Positions 1 through 6,756 of a stretch of DNA of 22,457 nt are shown piece after piece. The notes beneath the pieces were generated by a model. It did not search any database. It saw nothing but the letters and a program-made list of their open reading frames with translations, and was not told the DNA's origin. The translations under genes were made by a program, and so were the position numbers. Source of the stretch: a virus; IMG/VR virus record IMGVR_UViG_3300034108_001199, positions 1 through 22,457 of that record; one strand, written 5' to 3'. The number at the start of each line of letters is the position of its first letter. Positions within the stretch are counted from its first letter, which is position 1.

Positions 1-1
1 A

Positions 2-748
2 GAGTATGAAAACTATAACGTGTATGTTAATGAACCAGTTACTCTTAACTTTGGAAACTGCGATATTATGCTATCGCCATGGATTTGTTCGAGCAACTCA
101 GAAGCTTCGTTCAAAGCTTTCAAGGAAACCAAAGCAAAGGTGTTAATGGGACACTTTGAATTTGCTGGATTTGAGATGATGAAGGGACAATTGTCAGATC
201 ATGGGCTCGATCGATCAGAGTTTAAGAAATTCTCATCTGTGTACTCAGGACATTATCATCATCCGTCATCACATGAAAATATCACTTACCTTGGCGCGCC
301 GTATGAAATGACGTGGACAGACTATGCCGGAAAAAGAGGCTTTCATATTTTCGATACGGAAACACACGAAATAGAATTCATTCAAAATAAATTTTCAATA
401 TTTCATAAACTTGATTACGATGATGAAGATCTCAGTGTAGAAGATATTGTTGAAATTGATGTTTCGCCATTGACACAAACCTATGTTAAGGTTATAGTAA
501 AAAAGAAGAACAATCCGTACGTGTTTGACTTATTCATAGATAAATTACAATCAACTGGATGTGCGGACATTAAGGTCGTAGAAGATCACTTAAACTTCGA
601 CGTTATTAGTGAAGGCGAGCTCGTAGACGAAGCTCAAGATACTCTATCTCTTCTTAAGACTTATGTGGAAGGTCTGGAAGTGAAGGCTGACAAGGCTCGA
701 ATTAACGAGTTTCTTCGTGATCTATATCAGGAAGCCCTCAGTCTATAA
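2..748 (+). CDS. 47: Recombination endonuclease subunit gp47 (Mre11/SbcD-like), 5' partial
   Basis: This is the nuclease subunit of the gp46/gp47 complex, which resects double-strand ends for recombination-dependent replication. The frame is open to the left edge, so the N-terminus (first metal-binding motifs) lies outside the window; 248 residues are visible, against about 340 in T4 gp47. Visible Mre11-family phosphoesterase motifs are GHFEFAGFEM (about base 149 on) and GHYHHPS (about base 248 on), which supply the late metal-ligand histidines. The C-terminal part is acidic and is expected to contact gp46. The stop overlaps the next start by one base (TAATG). Family identification is firm; the missing end cannot be judged. 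Confidence 0.93.
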   Translation, partial: EYENYNVYVNEPVTLNFGNCDIMLSPWICSSNSEASFKAFKETKAKVLMGHFEFAGFEMMKGQLSDHGLDRSEFKKFSSVYSGHYHHPSSHENITYLGAPYEMTWTDYAGKRGFHIFDTETHEIEFIQNKFSIFHKLDYDDEDLSVEDIVEIDVSPLTQTYVKVIVKKKNNPYVFDLFIDKLQSTGCADIKVVEDHLNFDVISEGELVDEAQDTLSLLKTYVEGLEVKADKARINEFLRDLYQEALSL

Positions 749-861
749 TGCAGGCAAAGATAGTAGAGCGCAAACTCAACTCGGGAGAAACTGAGTATGG
801 AGTTCAATATTCTGATGGACATATTACTTGGTTTAGTTCATTACCTAGATTACCTAGGTGA
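748..861 (+). CDS. Small hypothetical protein between 47 and 46 (37 aa)
   Basis: The ATG overlaps the gp47 stop (TAATG), an arrangement typical of translational coupling in T4-like phages, and the frame runs 37 codons to a TGA. The product is small and basic at its N-terminus (MQAKIVERKL) and ends SSLPRLPR; no domain is recognised. T4 also has tiny ORFs in the 46/47 region (47.1, 46.1, 46.2), so position supports it being real, but no sequence similarity is claimed. It could equally be untranslated spacer ahead of gene 46. Confidence 0.5.
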   Translation: MQAKIVERKLNSGETEYGVQYSDGHITWFSSLPRLPR

Positions 862-900
862 GAACACCGCCAAAGAACAAAATAGAAAGAAGCAAATATA

Positions 901-2610
901 GTGTTAACATTCACTAGCGTTAAGTATAAAAACATCCTTTCAACGGGTAATTCCTGGACATCGATTGATCTCAATCGTAACAAAAGTACATTGATAGTCG
1001 GAGAAAACGGGTGTGGAAAAAGCACCTTACTGGACGCAATTACGTTTGCGTTATACGGCAAAGCATTTCGCAAGATCAACAAGCCTCAGTTAATGAATTC
1101 TATCAATCAACGCGACCTCGTTGTTGAGGTAAAATTCAATTCAAATGGCGCTGAATATCTCATTAGACGAGGAATGAAACCAAATATATTCGAAATTTGG
1201 AAAGACAATATTCTTCTAAATCAGGATGCATCTTCTCGTGATTATCAAACATATCTTGAAGAAAATATTCTCAAAATGAACTATAAGTCATTTGGACAAG
1301 TTGTAGTGCTTGGTAGTTCAACATTTGTTCCATTTATGCAATTACCTTCATTCCACAGGCGCGAAGTTATCGAAGATCTTCTTGATATTCAGATTTTTAG
1401 TACTATGAACAACCTACTGAAAGAAAAAACCAACACAAATAAGTCAGATATATCAGATGTTAAATATCAACTAGATTTGATCAAGAGCAAAATAGAAGCA
1501 GCTAAAGAACATAATGAATCTATACGAAAATTAAAAGAAAACGAAGTTACACGTATTAAAGAAAAAATGCGTGAACAAATATCTCTCATTGAATCCAAAG
1601 ATATTCTAATAGAAGAGATAGATAATAAAATTACAGAAACTATAAAGACGATTGAAGATAAACCAGATGCTAAATCTCAACTAGATCAATTGAAGGCCCT
1701 TCAGGTCGACTTGAATGTTAAACTATCGAGTCTTCAAAAAGACGTGAAGTTTTATCATACGTATGATAACTGCCCAACATGTAAACAGGGTATTGAACAC
1801 GATTTTAAGTCACTTACTATTACAGAAAAAACTAATAAAATGGGAGATATCGAAGCGGCTATAGATGATCTTAATGTTAAAATTATAGATATATCGACAC
1901 GTTTAGAGGATATATCTATAATAGAATCTAAGCTTCATGTTATGAGTTTGTCACGAAACGATCATGCCACGAATATTCGCATTGCTCGATCTTCGCTAAT
2001 AGCGCTAAAAACAGAACTTGAAACTGCTGAACGTGGTGCTGCAGACGTCGATACAGCAAAAATTGATGCGTATCAAAAAGAACATAGGACTGCAACAAAC
2101 AAACAAAAGGCTTTACATGCAGAAAAGGAAGTACTGGCCGTAGTAGCTTCAATGCTGAAAGATGGTGGAATTAAGACTCGCATCATCAAACAGTATGTTC
2201 CAATTATGAACAAGCTTATCAACAAGTACTTAGCTGCAATGGACTTTTTTGTTGACTTTCAACTTGACGAAAACTTCAACGAAAAGATATTGAGCAGATT
2301 TCGAGACGAATTCTCGTATTCTTCGTTTTCAGAAGGAGAAAAGTTGCGCATCGATTTATCCCTAATGTTCACATGGAGAGCAGTGTCAAAGTTACGTAAT
2401 TCAGTGACGACAAATCTATTGATCATGGATGAAGTACTCGACGGCTCACTTGATCAAGCTGGAACTGATGAATTCTTAAAAATCATTAATGAACTTACGG
2501 TCGACTCAAACGTTTTTATCATCAGTCATAAAGGTGATACGTTGTACGATAAATTTGATCATGTAATCAAGTTTGAAAAGAAGAAAAACTTTAGTCAAAT
2601 CGCAGCATAG
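901..2610 (+). CDS. 46: Recombination endonuclease subunit gp46 (Rad50/SbcC-like ATPase)
   Basis: This is the SMC-like ATPase partner of gp47, using ATP-driven conformational change to process DNA ends. Domains in order are an N-terminal nucleotide-binding half with Walker A GENGCGKST (residues 34-42), long charged coiled-coil arms (about 180-290 and 300-420), a zinc hook CPTC at residues 291-294 that dimerises two molecules, and a C-terminal half with ABC signature SEGEK (477-481) and Walker B LLIMDE (acidic pair D510/E511). The start is GTG at 901, preceded by AGAAAGAAG; no better ATG fits, and the resulting N-terminus lines up with T4 gp46 through 'VKYKNI'. At 569 residues it is close to T4 gp46. 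Confidence 0.96.
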   Translation: MLTFTSVKYKNILSTGNSWTSIDLNRNKSTLIVGENGCGKSTLLDAITFALYGKAFRKINKPQLMNSINQRDLVVEVKFNSNGAEYLIRRGMKPNIFEIWKDNILLNQDASSRDYQTYLEENILKMNYKSFGQVVVLGSSTFVPFMQLPSFHRREVIEDLLDIQIFSTMNNLLKEKTNTNKSDISDVKYQLDLIKSKIEAAKEHNESIRKLKENEVTRIKEKMREQISLIESKDILIEEIDNKITETIKTIEDKPDAKSQLDQLKALQVDLNVKLSSLQKDVKFYHTYDNCPTCKQGIEHDFKSLTITEKTNKMGDIEAAIDDLNVKIIDISTRLEDISIIESKLHVMSLSRNDHATNIRIARSSLIALKTELETAERGAADVDTAKIDAYQKEHRTATNKQKALHAEKEVLAVVASMLKDGGIKTRIIKQYVPIMNKLINKYLAAMDFFVDFQLDENFNEKILSRFRDEFSYSSFSEGEKLRIDLSLMFTWRAVSKLRNSVTTNLLIMDEVLDGSLDQAGTDEFLKIINELTVDSNVFIISHKGDTLYDKFDHVIKFEKKKNFSQIAA

Positions 2611-2620
2611 GAGAATACGA

Positions 2621-2851
2621 ATGGCCAAATGGAATAGTAGTGCACAAAATTTTGCAAAATTACAAACTGATAGTCCAGTGTTATATCGGCATGTTCGAAC
2701 AGGCGATATGTATGTAGTATTGTGTGATGCATATGAAGTAACCACTGATGTAGCTACTCTTGTTACAGTGTATCGAAACGTTGAACAAGGTACTGTTTAC
2801 GTCCAAGAACGTGAAAGATTTTATGACGGTAGATTTGAAAAGATATCATGA
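2621..2851 (+). CDS. DUF1653-like small protein
   Basis: This 76-residue product carries a YRHVRTGDMY start, a VTVYRN strand in the middle and RERFYDG near the end, the layout of the DUF1653 fold (a short beta-rich domain of unknown function that is common in bacteria and phages). The ATG at 2621 follows GGAGAA and sits 10 bases after the gp46 stop; an in-frame upstream extension would overlap gp46 and lacks a site. Its stop overlaps the next ATG (ATGA), so it is probably co-translated with the cytidylyltransferase. Biochemical role unknown. Confidence 0.75.
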   Translation: MAKWNSSAQNFAKLQTDSPVLYRHVRTGDMYVVLCDAYEVTTDVATLVTVYRNVEQGTVYVQERERFYDGRFEKIS

Positions 2852-3282
2852 CAAACACCCGAATAGGCATCACATTTAGTACCTTTGATCTTCTTCACGC
2901 CGGACATATTTCAATGTTACGCGAAGCAAAGGATCATTGTGATTACCTTATATGTGGATTACAGGTCGATCCATCTGTTGATCGCCCAGAAAAGAACAAA
3001 CCAGTTCAAACATTAGTAGAAAGATACGTACAGCTTTCTGCGGTAAAGTATGTCGATGAAATAGTTCCGTATTCTACAGAAGAAGACGTAGTTGATATTC
3101 TAGGAATGTATGATATATCTGTAATAATACTTGGAGAAGAATATAAGGATCGCGACTTCAGTGGTAAAGATTTATGTCAGAAGCGCGGAATAGACTTATA
3201 CTTTAATAAAAGAGATCATCGATTTAGTACTAGCGACTTGCGAAAGCGAGTGAATTCAATAGAAAATTTGAAAATAAAATAA
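2848..3282 (+). CDS. Cytidylyltransferase-like nucleotidyltransferase (TagD/NMNAT-type fold)
   Basis: A 144-residue HxGH-superfamily nucleotidyltransferase. Visible are the N-terminal FSTFDLLHAGH signature (HAGH binds the nucleotide triphosphate), a mid-protein RYVQLSAVKYVDEIVPY segment typical of glycerol-3-phosphate cytidylyltransferases, a GEEYKDRDF loop, and a C-terminal FSTSDLRKR that occupies the place of the ISTS-type phosphate-binding motif. Length matches TagD-like single-domain enzymes. These transfer CMP (or AMP) to a phosphorylated alcohol, making an activated intermediate for polymer or sugar chemistry. The phage substrate is not evident; the nearby glycosyltransferases allow a role in nucleotide-activated precursors, but NAD or lipid precursors are also possible. 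Confidence 0.82.
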   Translation: MTNTRIGITFSTFDLLHAGHISMLREAKDHCDYLICGLQVDPSVDRPEKNKPVQTLVERYVQLSAVKYVDEIVPYSTEEDVVDILGMYDISVIILGEEYKDRDFSGKDLCQKRGIDLYFNKRDHRFSTSDLRKRVNSIENLKIK

Positions 3283-3293
3283 AAGGATATATA

Positions 3294-3713
3294 ATGTCAA
3301 ATGATTGGGTAAAGGATATAGGTGCGTTGCACACTAAGTTCGGTGTTAATGATTGGGTTTCTGGAAAATTAGAAACTGATGATGTGAGCACTCTTCGCGA
3401 GTTTCTTAAGTTTAGAATCAGCTTTCTGAAAGAAGAACTTCAAGAAACAGAAACAGCAGTCGAATCCTACAATCCAGAAGAAATCGTCGATGGTCTTATA
3501 GATCTGTGTGTTGTAGCTATCGGTACTCTTAACGCATTCAACGTCGACGCCTACCAAGCTTGGAACGCAATTCATACAGCGAATATGACGAAGGAGCCCG
3601 GGGTAAAACCTTCGCGACCAAACAAGTTTGGTCTTCCAGACCTGATCAAACCTCACGACTGGGTTGGTCCTAGTCATGAAAAAAATCACGGAATTTTGGA
3701 CAAATTGCAGTAA
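3294..3713 (+). CDS. MazG/HisE-like all-alpha NTP pyrophosphohydrolase
   Basis: A 139-residue mostly helical protein with the acidic pattern of all-alpha NTP pyrophosphatases: E47-E48-x-x-E51 in one helix, then E62/E63 and D66-x3-D70 in the next, followed by a hydrophobic helix (CVVAIGTLNAF) and a phage-typical tail ending in short basic and proline segments. Such enzymes cleave (d)NTPs to (d)NMP and pyrophosphate. Since this phage encodes dCMP hydroxymethylase, it needs an activity like T4 gp56 (dCTPase/dUTPase) to keep dCTP out of the pool, and this gene is one of two candidates in the window. Specificity cannot be read from sequence. A short ribosome site (AAAGGA) precedes the ATG. Confidence 0.8.
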   Translation: MSNDWVKDIGALHTKFGVNDWVSGKLETDDVSTLREFLKFRISFLKEELQETETAVESYNPEEIVDGLIDLCVVAIGTLNAFNVDAYQAWNAIHTANMTKEPGVKPSRPNKFGLPDLIKPHDWVGPSHEKNHGILDKLQ

Positions 3714-3729
3714 TTTTACACATAGCTGG

Positions 3730-3758
3730 TTGACATTTGCTACAGGATTGCTTATATT
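3730..3758 (+). promoter_or_regulatory. Sigma70-like promoter, TTGACA-17-TATATT
   Basis: TTGACA at 3730-3735 and TATATT at 3753-3758, separated by 17 bases, lie in the gap upstream of the 52-residue ORF. The downstream leader closely repeats the one at 3955-4016, with equal -35-to-ATG distance (62 bases). A host-polymerase-dependent early promoter is the likely role. Confidence 0.75.
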
Positions 3759-3791
3759 CATATAGTAAAGAAAAAACAAGAAGGTGTAGAA

Positions 3792-3950
3792 ATGGATACT
3801 AGCAAAGAAGCTGTTAACCTTGAGGCCTACATGCTCCGTGAGAAAGGTGATCCTGAGAGCCTGGCCATGGCTCTCTTGCTTGAGCAGATGATCGATGAAC
3901 TTGAGATTCATCGCAACGCTGCTCCTCGTGCAGAAATTATTGCCGCATAG
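3792..3950 (+). CDS. Small acidic hypothetical protein (52 aa)
   Basis: A 52-residue ORF starting at ATG 3792 after AAGAAGGTG, directly downstream of a good promoter. The product is acidic and helical by composition (MDTSKEAVNLEAYMLREKG at the start, an ESLAMALLLEQMIDEL helix, ending AEIIAA). No family is recognised. Having its own promoter and a ribosome site, and being followed at once by a second copy of the same promoter-leader, suggests an early-expressed host-takeover type protein, but that is only context. Confidence 0.7.
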   Translation: MDTSKEAVNLEAYMLREKGDPESLAMALLLEQMIDELEIHRNAAPRAEIIAA

Positions 3951-3954
3951 CCAG

Positions 3955-3983
3955 TTGACATTTACTATAGGATTGATTAGATC
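3955..3983 (+). promoter_or_regulatory. Sigma70-like promoter, near-copy of the preceding one
   Basis: TTGACA at 3955-3960, 17-base spacer, weaker -10 TAGATC at 3978-3983. From the -35 to the next ATG the 62 bases match the leader at 3730-3791 at roughly four of five positions, including ATAGTAAAGAAAAA and an AAGGTGTA ribosome site. Confidence 0.6.
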
Positions 3984-4016
3984 TGAATAGTAAAGAAAAA
4001 CCAAGCAAGGTGTAAA

Positions 4017-4376
4017 ATGACAAAGTTTGCTCAGTTTGACAAAACATCTCTCAAATCTCTCCGCGATGAGATGCAATCCCTCTTGAACAAATACGGTGTT
4101 GACTCAAATGTTTCATTCGAAGTCGGAAATATGAGGTTTTCCTCAGCCGAGGTTGAGATTAAGATTTCGGCAAAAATTGTAGGTGCAAAAACCCGTACTG
4201 ACACAATGCTTGAGCGTCAAATTTCTATGCTCGGGTTGAAGATGAAAAACCATAACGGTGATGAGCTTGTCGAGTATAACACTCGTGCCCCGAAAATGCC
4301 GTTCGTGTATCTTTCTGCTCGGGATGGCCGCAGGTATAAGTGCACCAAAGAAATGGCACAATTGAGGTTTGCTTAA
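4017..4376 (+). CDS. Hypothetical protein (119 aa)
   Basis: A basic 119-residue protein with its own promoter and a ribosome site AAGGTG. The N-terminal third is helical (SLKSLRDEMQSLLNKYG), then comes an alternating beta pattern (VSFEVGNMRFS, EVEIKISAKIVGAKT) and a C-terminal PFVYLSARDGRRYKC strand pair. It has the look of a small phage protein with a helix-plus-sheet fold; I recognise no named family and assign no function. Transcription is likely early, from the promoter just upstream. Confidence 0.75.
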   Translation: MTKFAQFDKTSLKSLRDEMQSLLNKYGVDSNVSFEVGNMRFSSAEVEIKISAKIVGAKTRTDTMLERQISMLGLKMKNHNGDELVEYNTRAPKMPFVYLSARDGRRYKCTKEMAQLRFA

Positions 4377-4388
4377 GTTTGGCAAAAA

Positions 4389-4420
4389 CGGTTGACAACC
4401 GAATGTTAACCGTTTATTAC
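4389..4420 (+). promoter_or_regulatory. Promoter with palindrome over the -35 box
   Basis: TTGACA at 4392-4397 and TATTAC at 4415-4420 (17-base spacer) precede the 256-residue gene. The -35 is embedded in a perfect inverted repeat CGGTTG-A-CAACCG (4389-4401), and a further half-site GTTAACCG follows at 4405-4412 inside the spacer, as expected for an operator bound by a repressor or activator. Confidence 0.6.
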
Positions 4421-4451
4421 TATATAGTAATCTAATGAAAGTGAATCAGAT

Positions 4452-5222
4452 ATGCTAATCGTGACTGACAAACCAGCAATCGATGCAGCCTTCACGGCTA
4501 AGACTCCACGCCCAATACGTGAAGTAATGCTCGAAATTTATCCTGACGCCACTGAAGACCGTAATGGTCGGTTCCATGCACCATACGATGGGTATGAATG
4601 CGCTATGACCGGTAAAGTATTTCGCGCCGGGGAGTTTCTCCCGATGGAAGAAGATGAAGAAAATTACAGGATTATGGGTACCGTTCGTAAAATACCGACT
4701 GGTCGGGATGCCGTGACCGGTGAGATCTATACGTGGAATGGGTCATTTGCTCAGAACCGCGAAGTTTGGGGACTTCTAATTGCACAGTCGAAAGCCTTTG
4801 ACGCCGCAAACTCTGCACACCTTGGATCAGTTGGCGCAAAACTTACTGTTAATGTTGTTGTTTCTTATATCCACACGTATTCTGGGTTTTATGGACAACA
4901 GTTTATCCATATTATGAAGGCTGGTAACGATGTGATAATTTATAAGGGAGCGAAGAAGTTGGCTGGCATTGGTGATGAAATCACTGTAACTGCGTCGGTC
5001 AAGGAGCATGGGATGCGGGAAGGCGTAAAGCAGACCGTAATTCAGCGTCCGAAGGTTTCTCCCATTACAGTTCAAGGGCAAGTCGAAGTAGAAAAAAATA
5101 TGACTTTGCGTGAAAGAATGGTTGAAAGTCTTGATAAATTGATCGCTATGGGTCGAATGTGCGAAGATGAAGCAGCCGTAATTATGAAAGATTGGGACGC
5201 TCTTCCTAAGCCTACTGTATAA
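4452..5222 (+). CDS. Hypothetical protein with C-terminal OB-fold-like region
   Basis: A 256-residue protein. Residues about 1-115 contain a region with a W/F-rich patch and a possible sugar or base-edge surface (HAPYDGYECAMTGKVFRAGE), of unrecognised type. Residues about 130-200 show a beta-rich series (VNVVVSYIHTYSGFYGQQF, NDVIIYKGAKKLAGIGDE, VTASVKEHGMREGVKQTVI) that resembles the OB-like domain found at the end of many phage replication-associated proteins, where 'KEH..REGVKQTV' is the recurring signature; the resemblance is from memory. A helical C-terminal tail follows. Codon use is GC-richer than in the core genes. Start chosen at ATG 4452 after GAAAGTGA. A nucleic-acid-binding role is an inference. 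Confidence 0.75.
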   Translation: MLIVTDKPAIDAAFTAKTPRPIREVMLEIYPDATEDRNGRFHAPYDGYECAMTGKVFRAGEFLPMEEDEENYRIMGTVRKIPTGRDAVTGEIYTWNGSFAQNREVWGLLIAQSKAFDAANSAHLGSVGAKLTVNVVVSYIHTYSGFYGQQFIHIMKAGNDVIIYKGAKKLAGIGDEITVTASVKEHGMREGVKQTVIQRPKVSPITVQGQVEVEKNMTLRERMVESLDKLIAMGRMCEDEAAVIMKDWDALPKPTV

Positions 5223-5278
5223 TGAAGAATCCGGAAATACAAATATATTCATGAAGTTGAAATAGAAGGAATAACAAT

Positions 5279-5782
5279 ATGATGAAAATTGAAGAAGGTA
5301 AGTTCTATCGCAATCGCTTGGGTGAGAAGATTGGCCCCATGAAACCCGTCAATGGCGTAACTAGTTACGCCTGGTTCTGTAAAAGGAACGCCGGACCGTT
5401 TTATACTACTTCGTATTATACAGACGAAGGTTTCTATGATGTAGCAATGGCGGATGAAGAAGACCTAATCGAAGAATGGGAGGAACCTGCGGCTCTCCCC
5501 CCTGCCACAGAAGCTGACGAGGGATGGGGACCTTGGAATGAGGGGAAACTACTCTTCCCAACCTGCCAAAGAAGCTCCCGTCCCACGAAGAATGACTATC
5601 GTGAAGAGTGCATCAATGGGGTGTGGCGTTGGCAAAGCAGACCTCATAAGCCTGTAGAAGAATTAATTGAGATATATGTTGCGGGTTCGCAAAACCCAAG
5701 AGAAGAACACACACACAAAATCTCCTATAAGAAGGTTAATGGGGTAGTTGATTGTTCCTCAGTTAAAATGGAGCCACTGTAA
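5279..5782 (+). CDS. Hypothetical protein with N-terminal GKFYR-type module (167 aa)
   Basis: Two adjacent in-frame ATGs (5279, 5282) follow AGAAGGA; either may be used. The N-terminus 'EEGKFYRNRLGEKIGPMK' followed by an aromatic stretch and 'YTDEGFYDV' is a short module I have seen repeatedly in small proteins of alphaproteobacterial phages and prophages; no function is known to me. The middle is acidic (DEEDLIEEWEEP), and residues about 80-125 are W-rich (GWGPWNEGK, GVWRWQ). Base composition is clearly GC-richer than the replisome genes, suggesting a separate origin. The stop overlaps the next ATG (TAATG). Confidence 0.72.
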   Translation: MMKIEEGKFYRNRLGEKIGPMKPVNGVTSYAWFCKRNAGPFYTTSYYTDEGFYDVAMADEEDLIEEWEEPAALPPATEADEGWGPWNEGKLLFPTCQRSSRPTKNDYREECINGVWRWQSRPHKPVEELIEIYVAGSQNPREEHTHKISYKKVNGVVDCSSVKMEPL

Positions 5783-6021
5783 TGACCGACCTTGTGCTAG
5801 AAGAATTTCTACACTTAGATGGCCCGTGGACATTTCCGGAGGTTATTAAGGGTTTGCCCCTTGAGGCTAATGAATTGCGACTGCCAGATCAAGGCGCTCC
5901 AACAATGAATTATGTGCGGGGAGATGTTGTCGATAAGTTAAGAGACAAAATAAGACACTTAGAACAAACATTAGAGTTCATGGAGTATGACGCAGCGGAG
6001 TTTAAAGCAAAATATAGCTGA
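5782..6021 (+). CDS. Hypothetical protein with C-terminal coiled coil (79 aa)
   Basis: The ATG overlaps the stop of the previous gene, so it is probably translated with it. The N-terminal half carries aromatic and proline residues (HLDGPWTFPEVIKGLP); the C-terminal 30 residues (VVDKLRDKIRHLEQTLEFMEY) form a likely amphipathic coiled coil. No family is recognised. Confidence 0.65.
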   Translation: MTDLVLEEFLHLDGPWTFPEVIKGLPLEANELRLPDQGAPTMNYVRGDVVDKLRDKIRHLEQTLEFMEYDAAEFKAKYS

Positions 6022-6035
6022 AATTTACATATAAC

Positions 6036-6067
6036 TGGTTGACATTTCGTCAACCATAGCATAATAT
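6036..6067 (+). promoter_or_regulatory. Promoter TTGACA-17-TAATAT inside an 8-bp inverted repeat
   Basis: TTGACA at 6039-6044 and TAATAT at 6062-6067 with a 17-base spacer. The -35 lies within a perfect inverted repeat TGGTTGAC-atttc-GTCAACCA (6036-6056). The same TGGTTGAC half-site begins the promoter at 3730. An operator for a phage-encoded early regulator would explain both. Confidence 0.68.
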
Positions 6068-6095
6068 AAACTATGATCCAATGAAAGGGAATCAA

Positions 6096-6326
6096 ATGTC
6101 ACGTACGCCAAACTATGTTATGACTGTTGATGTGAAAGATGGGAAAACAGACGATGAAGTTCTCAATCTTGTACGGATGCTAGTACGGCTTGGAAACAAA
6201 TATTCTGGGACGAAGAAATACGTAAAACTGCATGGCCGCGGATCTCGTCTCGGTGTTGCAAAGTATCATCAATCACTTCCTCTTCCTTTTGCAACAAGTG
6301 CCGATGTATACATTTACGACCGATGA
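6096..6326 (+). CDS. Hypothetical basic protein (76 aa)
   Basis: Start chosen at ATG 6096, which follows AAAGGGA at normal spacing; the ATG at 6081 lies at the ribosome site itself. The 76-residue product has a beta-strand start (NYVMTVDVKDGK), a helix (DEVLNLVRMLVRLGNKY), then a basic segment (KKYVKLHGRGSRLG) and ends in aromatic DVYIYDR. Composition would fit a small nucleic-acid-associated protein, but no family is recognised. It is the first gene after the palindromic promoter and overlaps the nuclease gene by 23 bases, so it may lead the modification-cassette transcript. Confidence 0.68.
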   Translation: MSRTPNYVMTVDVKDGKTDDEVLNLVRMLVRLGNKYSGTKKYVKLHGRGSRLGVAKYHQSLPLPFATSADVYIYDR

Positions 6327-6756
6327 TTGCCGACAATCAGTAGGAAAAATTGGTGAACAGGCCGTCCTCGAATTTTTCGAGGACGCAGTTCGTACTGATG
6401 ATTGGTACGATAGTGAAAAAGACGGAACGATTAATGGTATGACGTATGAGGTGAAAACATCTCGTCTCAACTTAAGTACAAAATCGTTTTGGATAGATAA
6501 GAAACAGTGGCACAAATGCGATAATGTTGATCTTCTCTTTTTTGTAAAGATTCCAGAAAAGGAATGTGATGGCATTATATTGTATCTAAGCGTGAACCAT
6601 AAAGAAAAGAAGGCACTTACATATGTAAGTGATGGCCGCGTTTGTCGCAAATATCCATTGACAGAATGTCTTCCCTTGTATATAATCAAAGATAGTAGAG
6701 TAAATGCCATTTTAGAGCATTCAAAATTAATTTCAAAACATGAAAGATTTAAATGA
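6304..6756 (+). CDS. PD-(D/E)XK-type nuclease-like protein (150 aa)
   Basis: The product shows the restriction-endonuclease-like core: an N-terminal helix with GKIGEQAVLEFF (E18), then D40 in a short strand, and the E49-V50-K51 triplet in the next strand (MTYEVKTS), matching D-x(8)-E-x-K spacing. After this comes a helix/strand pair (WIDKKQWHKCDNVDLLFFVKI) as in many PD-(D/E)XK phage and holliday-junction/restriction proteins. The start is ATG 6304 (GTG 6298 in frame also possible); no clear ribosome site is present, so coupling to the overlapping gene upstream is likely. It ends in ATGA overlap with the kinase. In T4, nucleases such as DenA and DenB cut cytosine-containing DNA; position beside gp42 suggests an analogous role, but this is inference. 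Confidence 0.72.
   Translation: MYTFTTDDCRQSVGKIGEQAVLEFFEDAVRTDDWYDSEKDGTINGMTYEVKTSRLNLSTKSFWIDKKQWHKCDNVDLLFFVKIPEKECDGIILYLSVNHKEKKALTYVSDGRVCRKYPLTECLPLYIIKDSRVNAILEHSKLISKHERFK

Noticed and set aside
3369-4076. Minus-strand frame of 235 codons
   Set aside because: Covers the MazG-like gene and two promoter leaders of the opposite strand; product is F/C-rich low-complexity typical of antisense translation.
6081-6095. Upstream ATG start for the 76-residue gene
   Set aside because: This ATG lies on the ribosome-binding site AAAGGGA of the better start at 6096.
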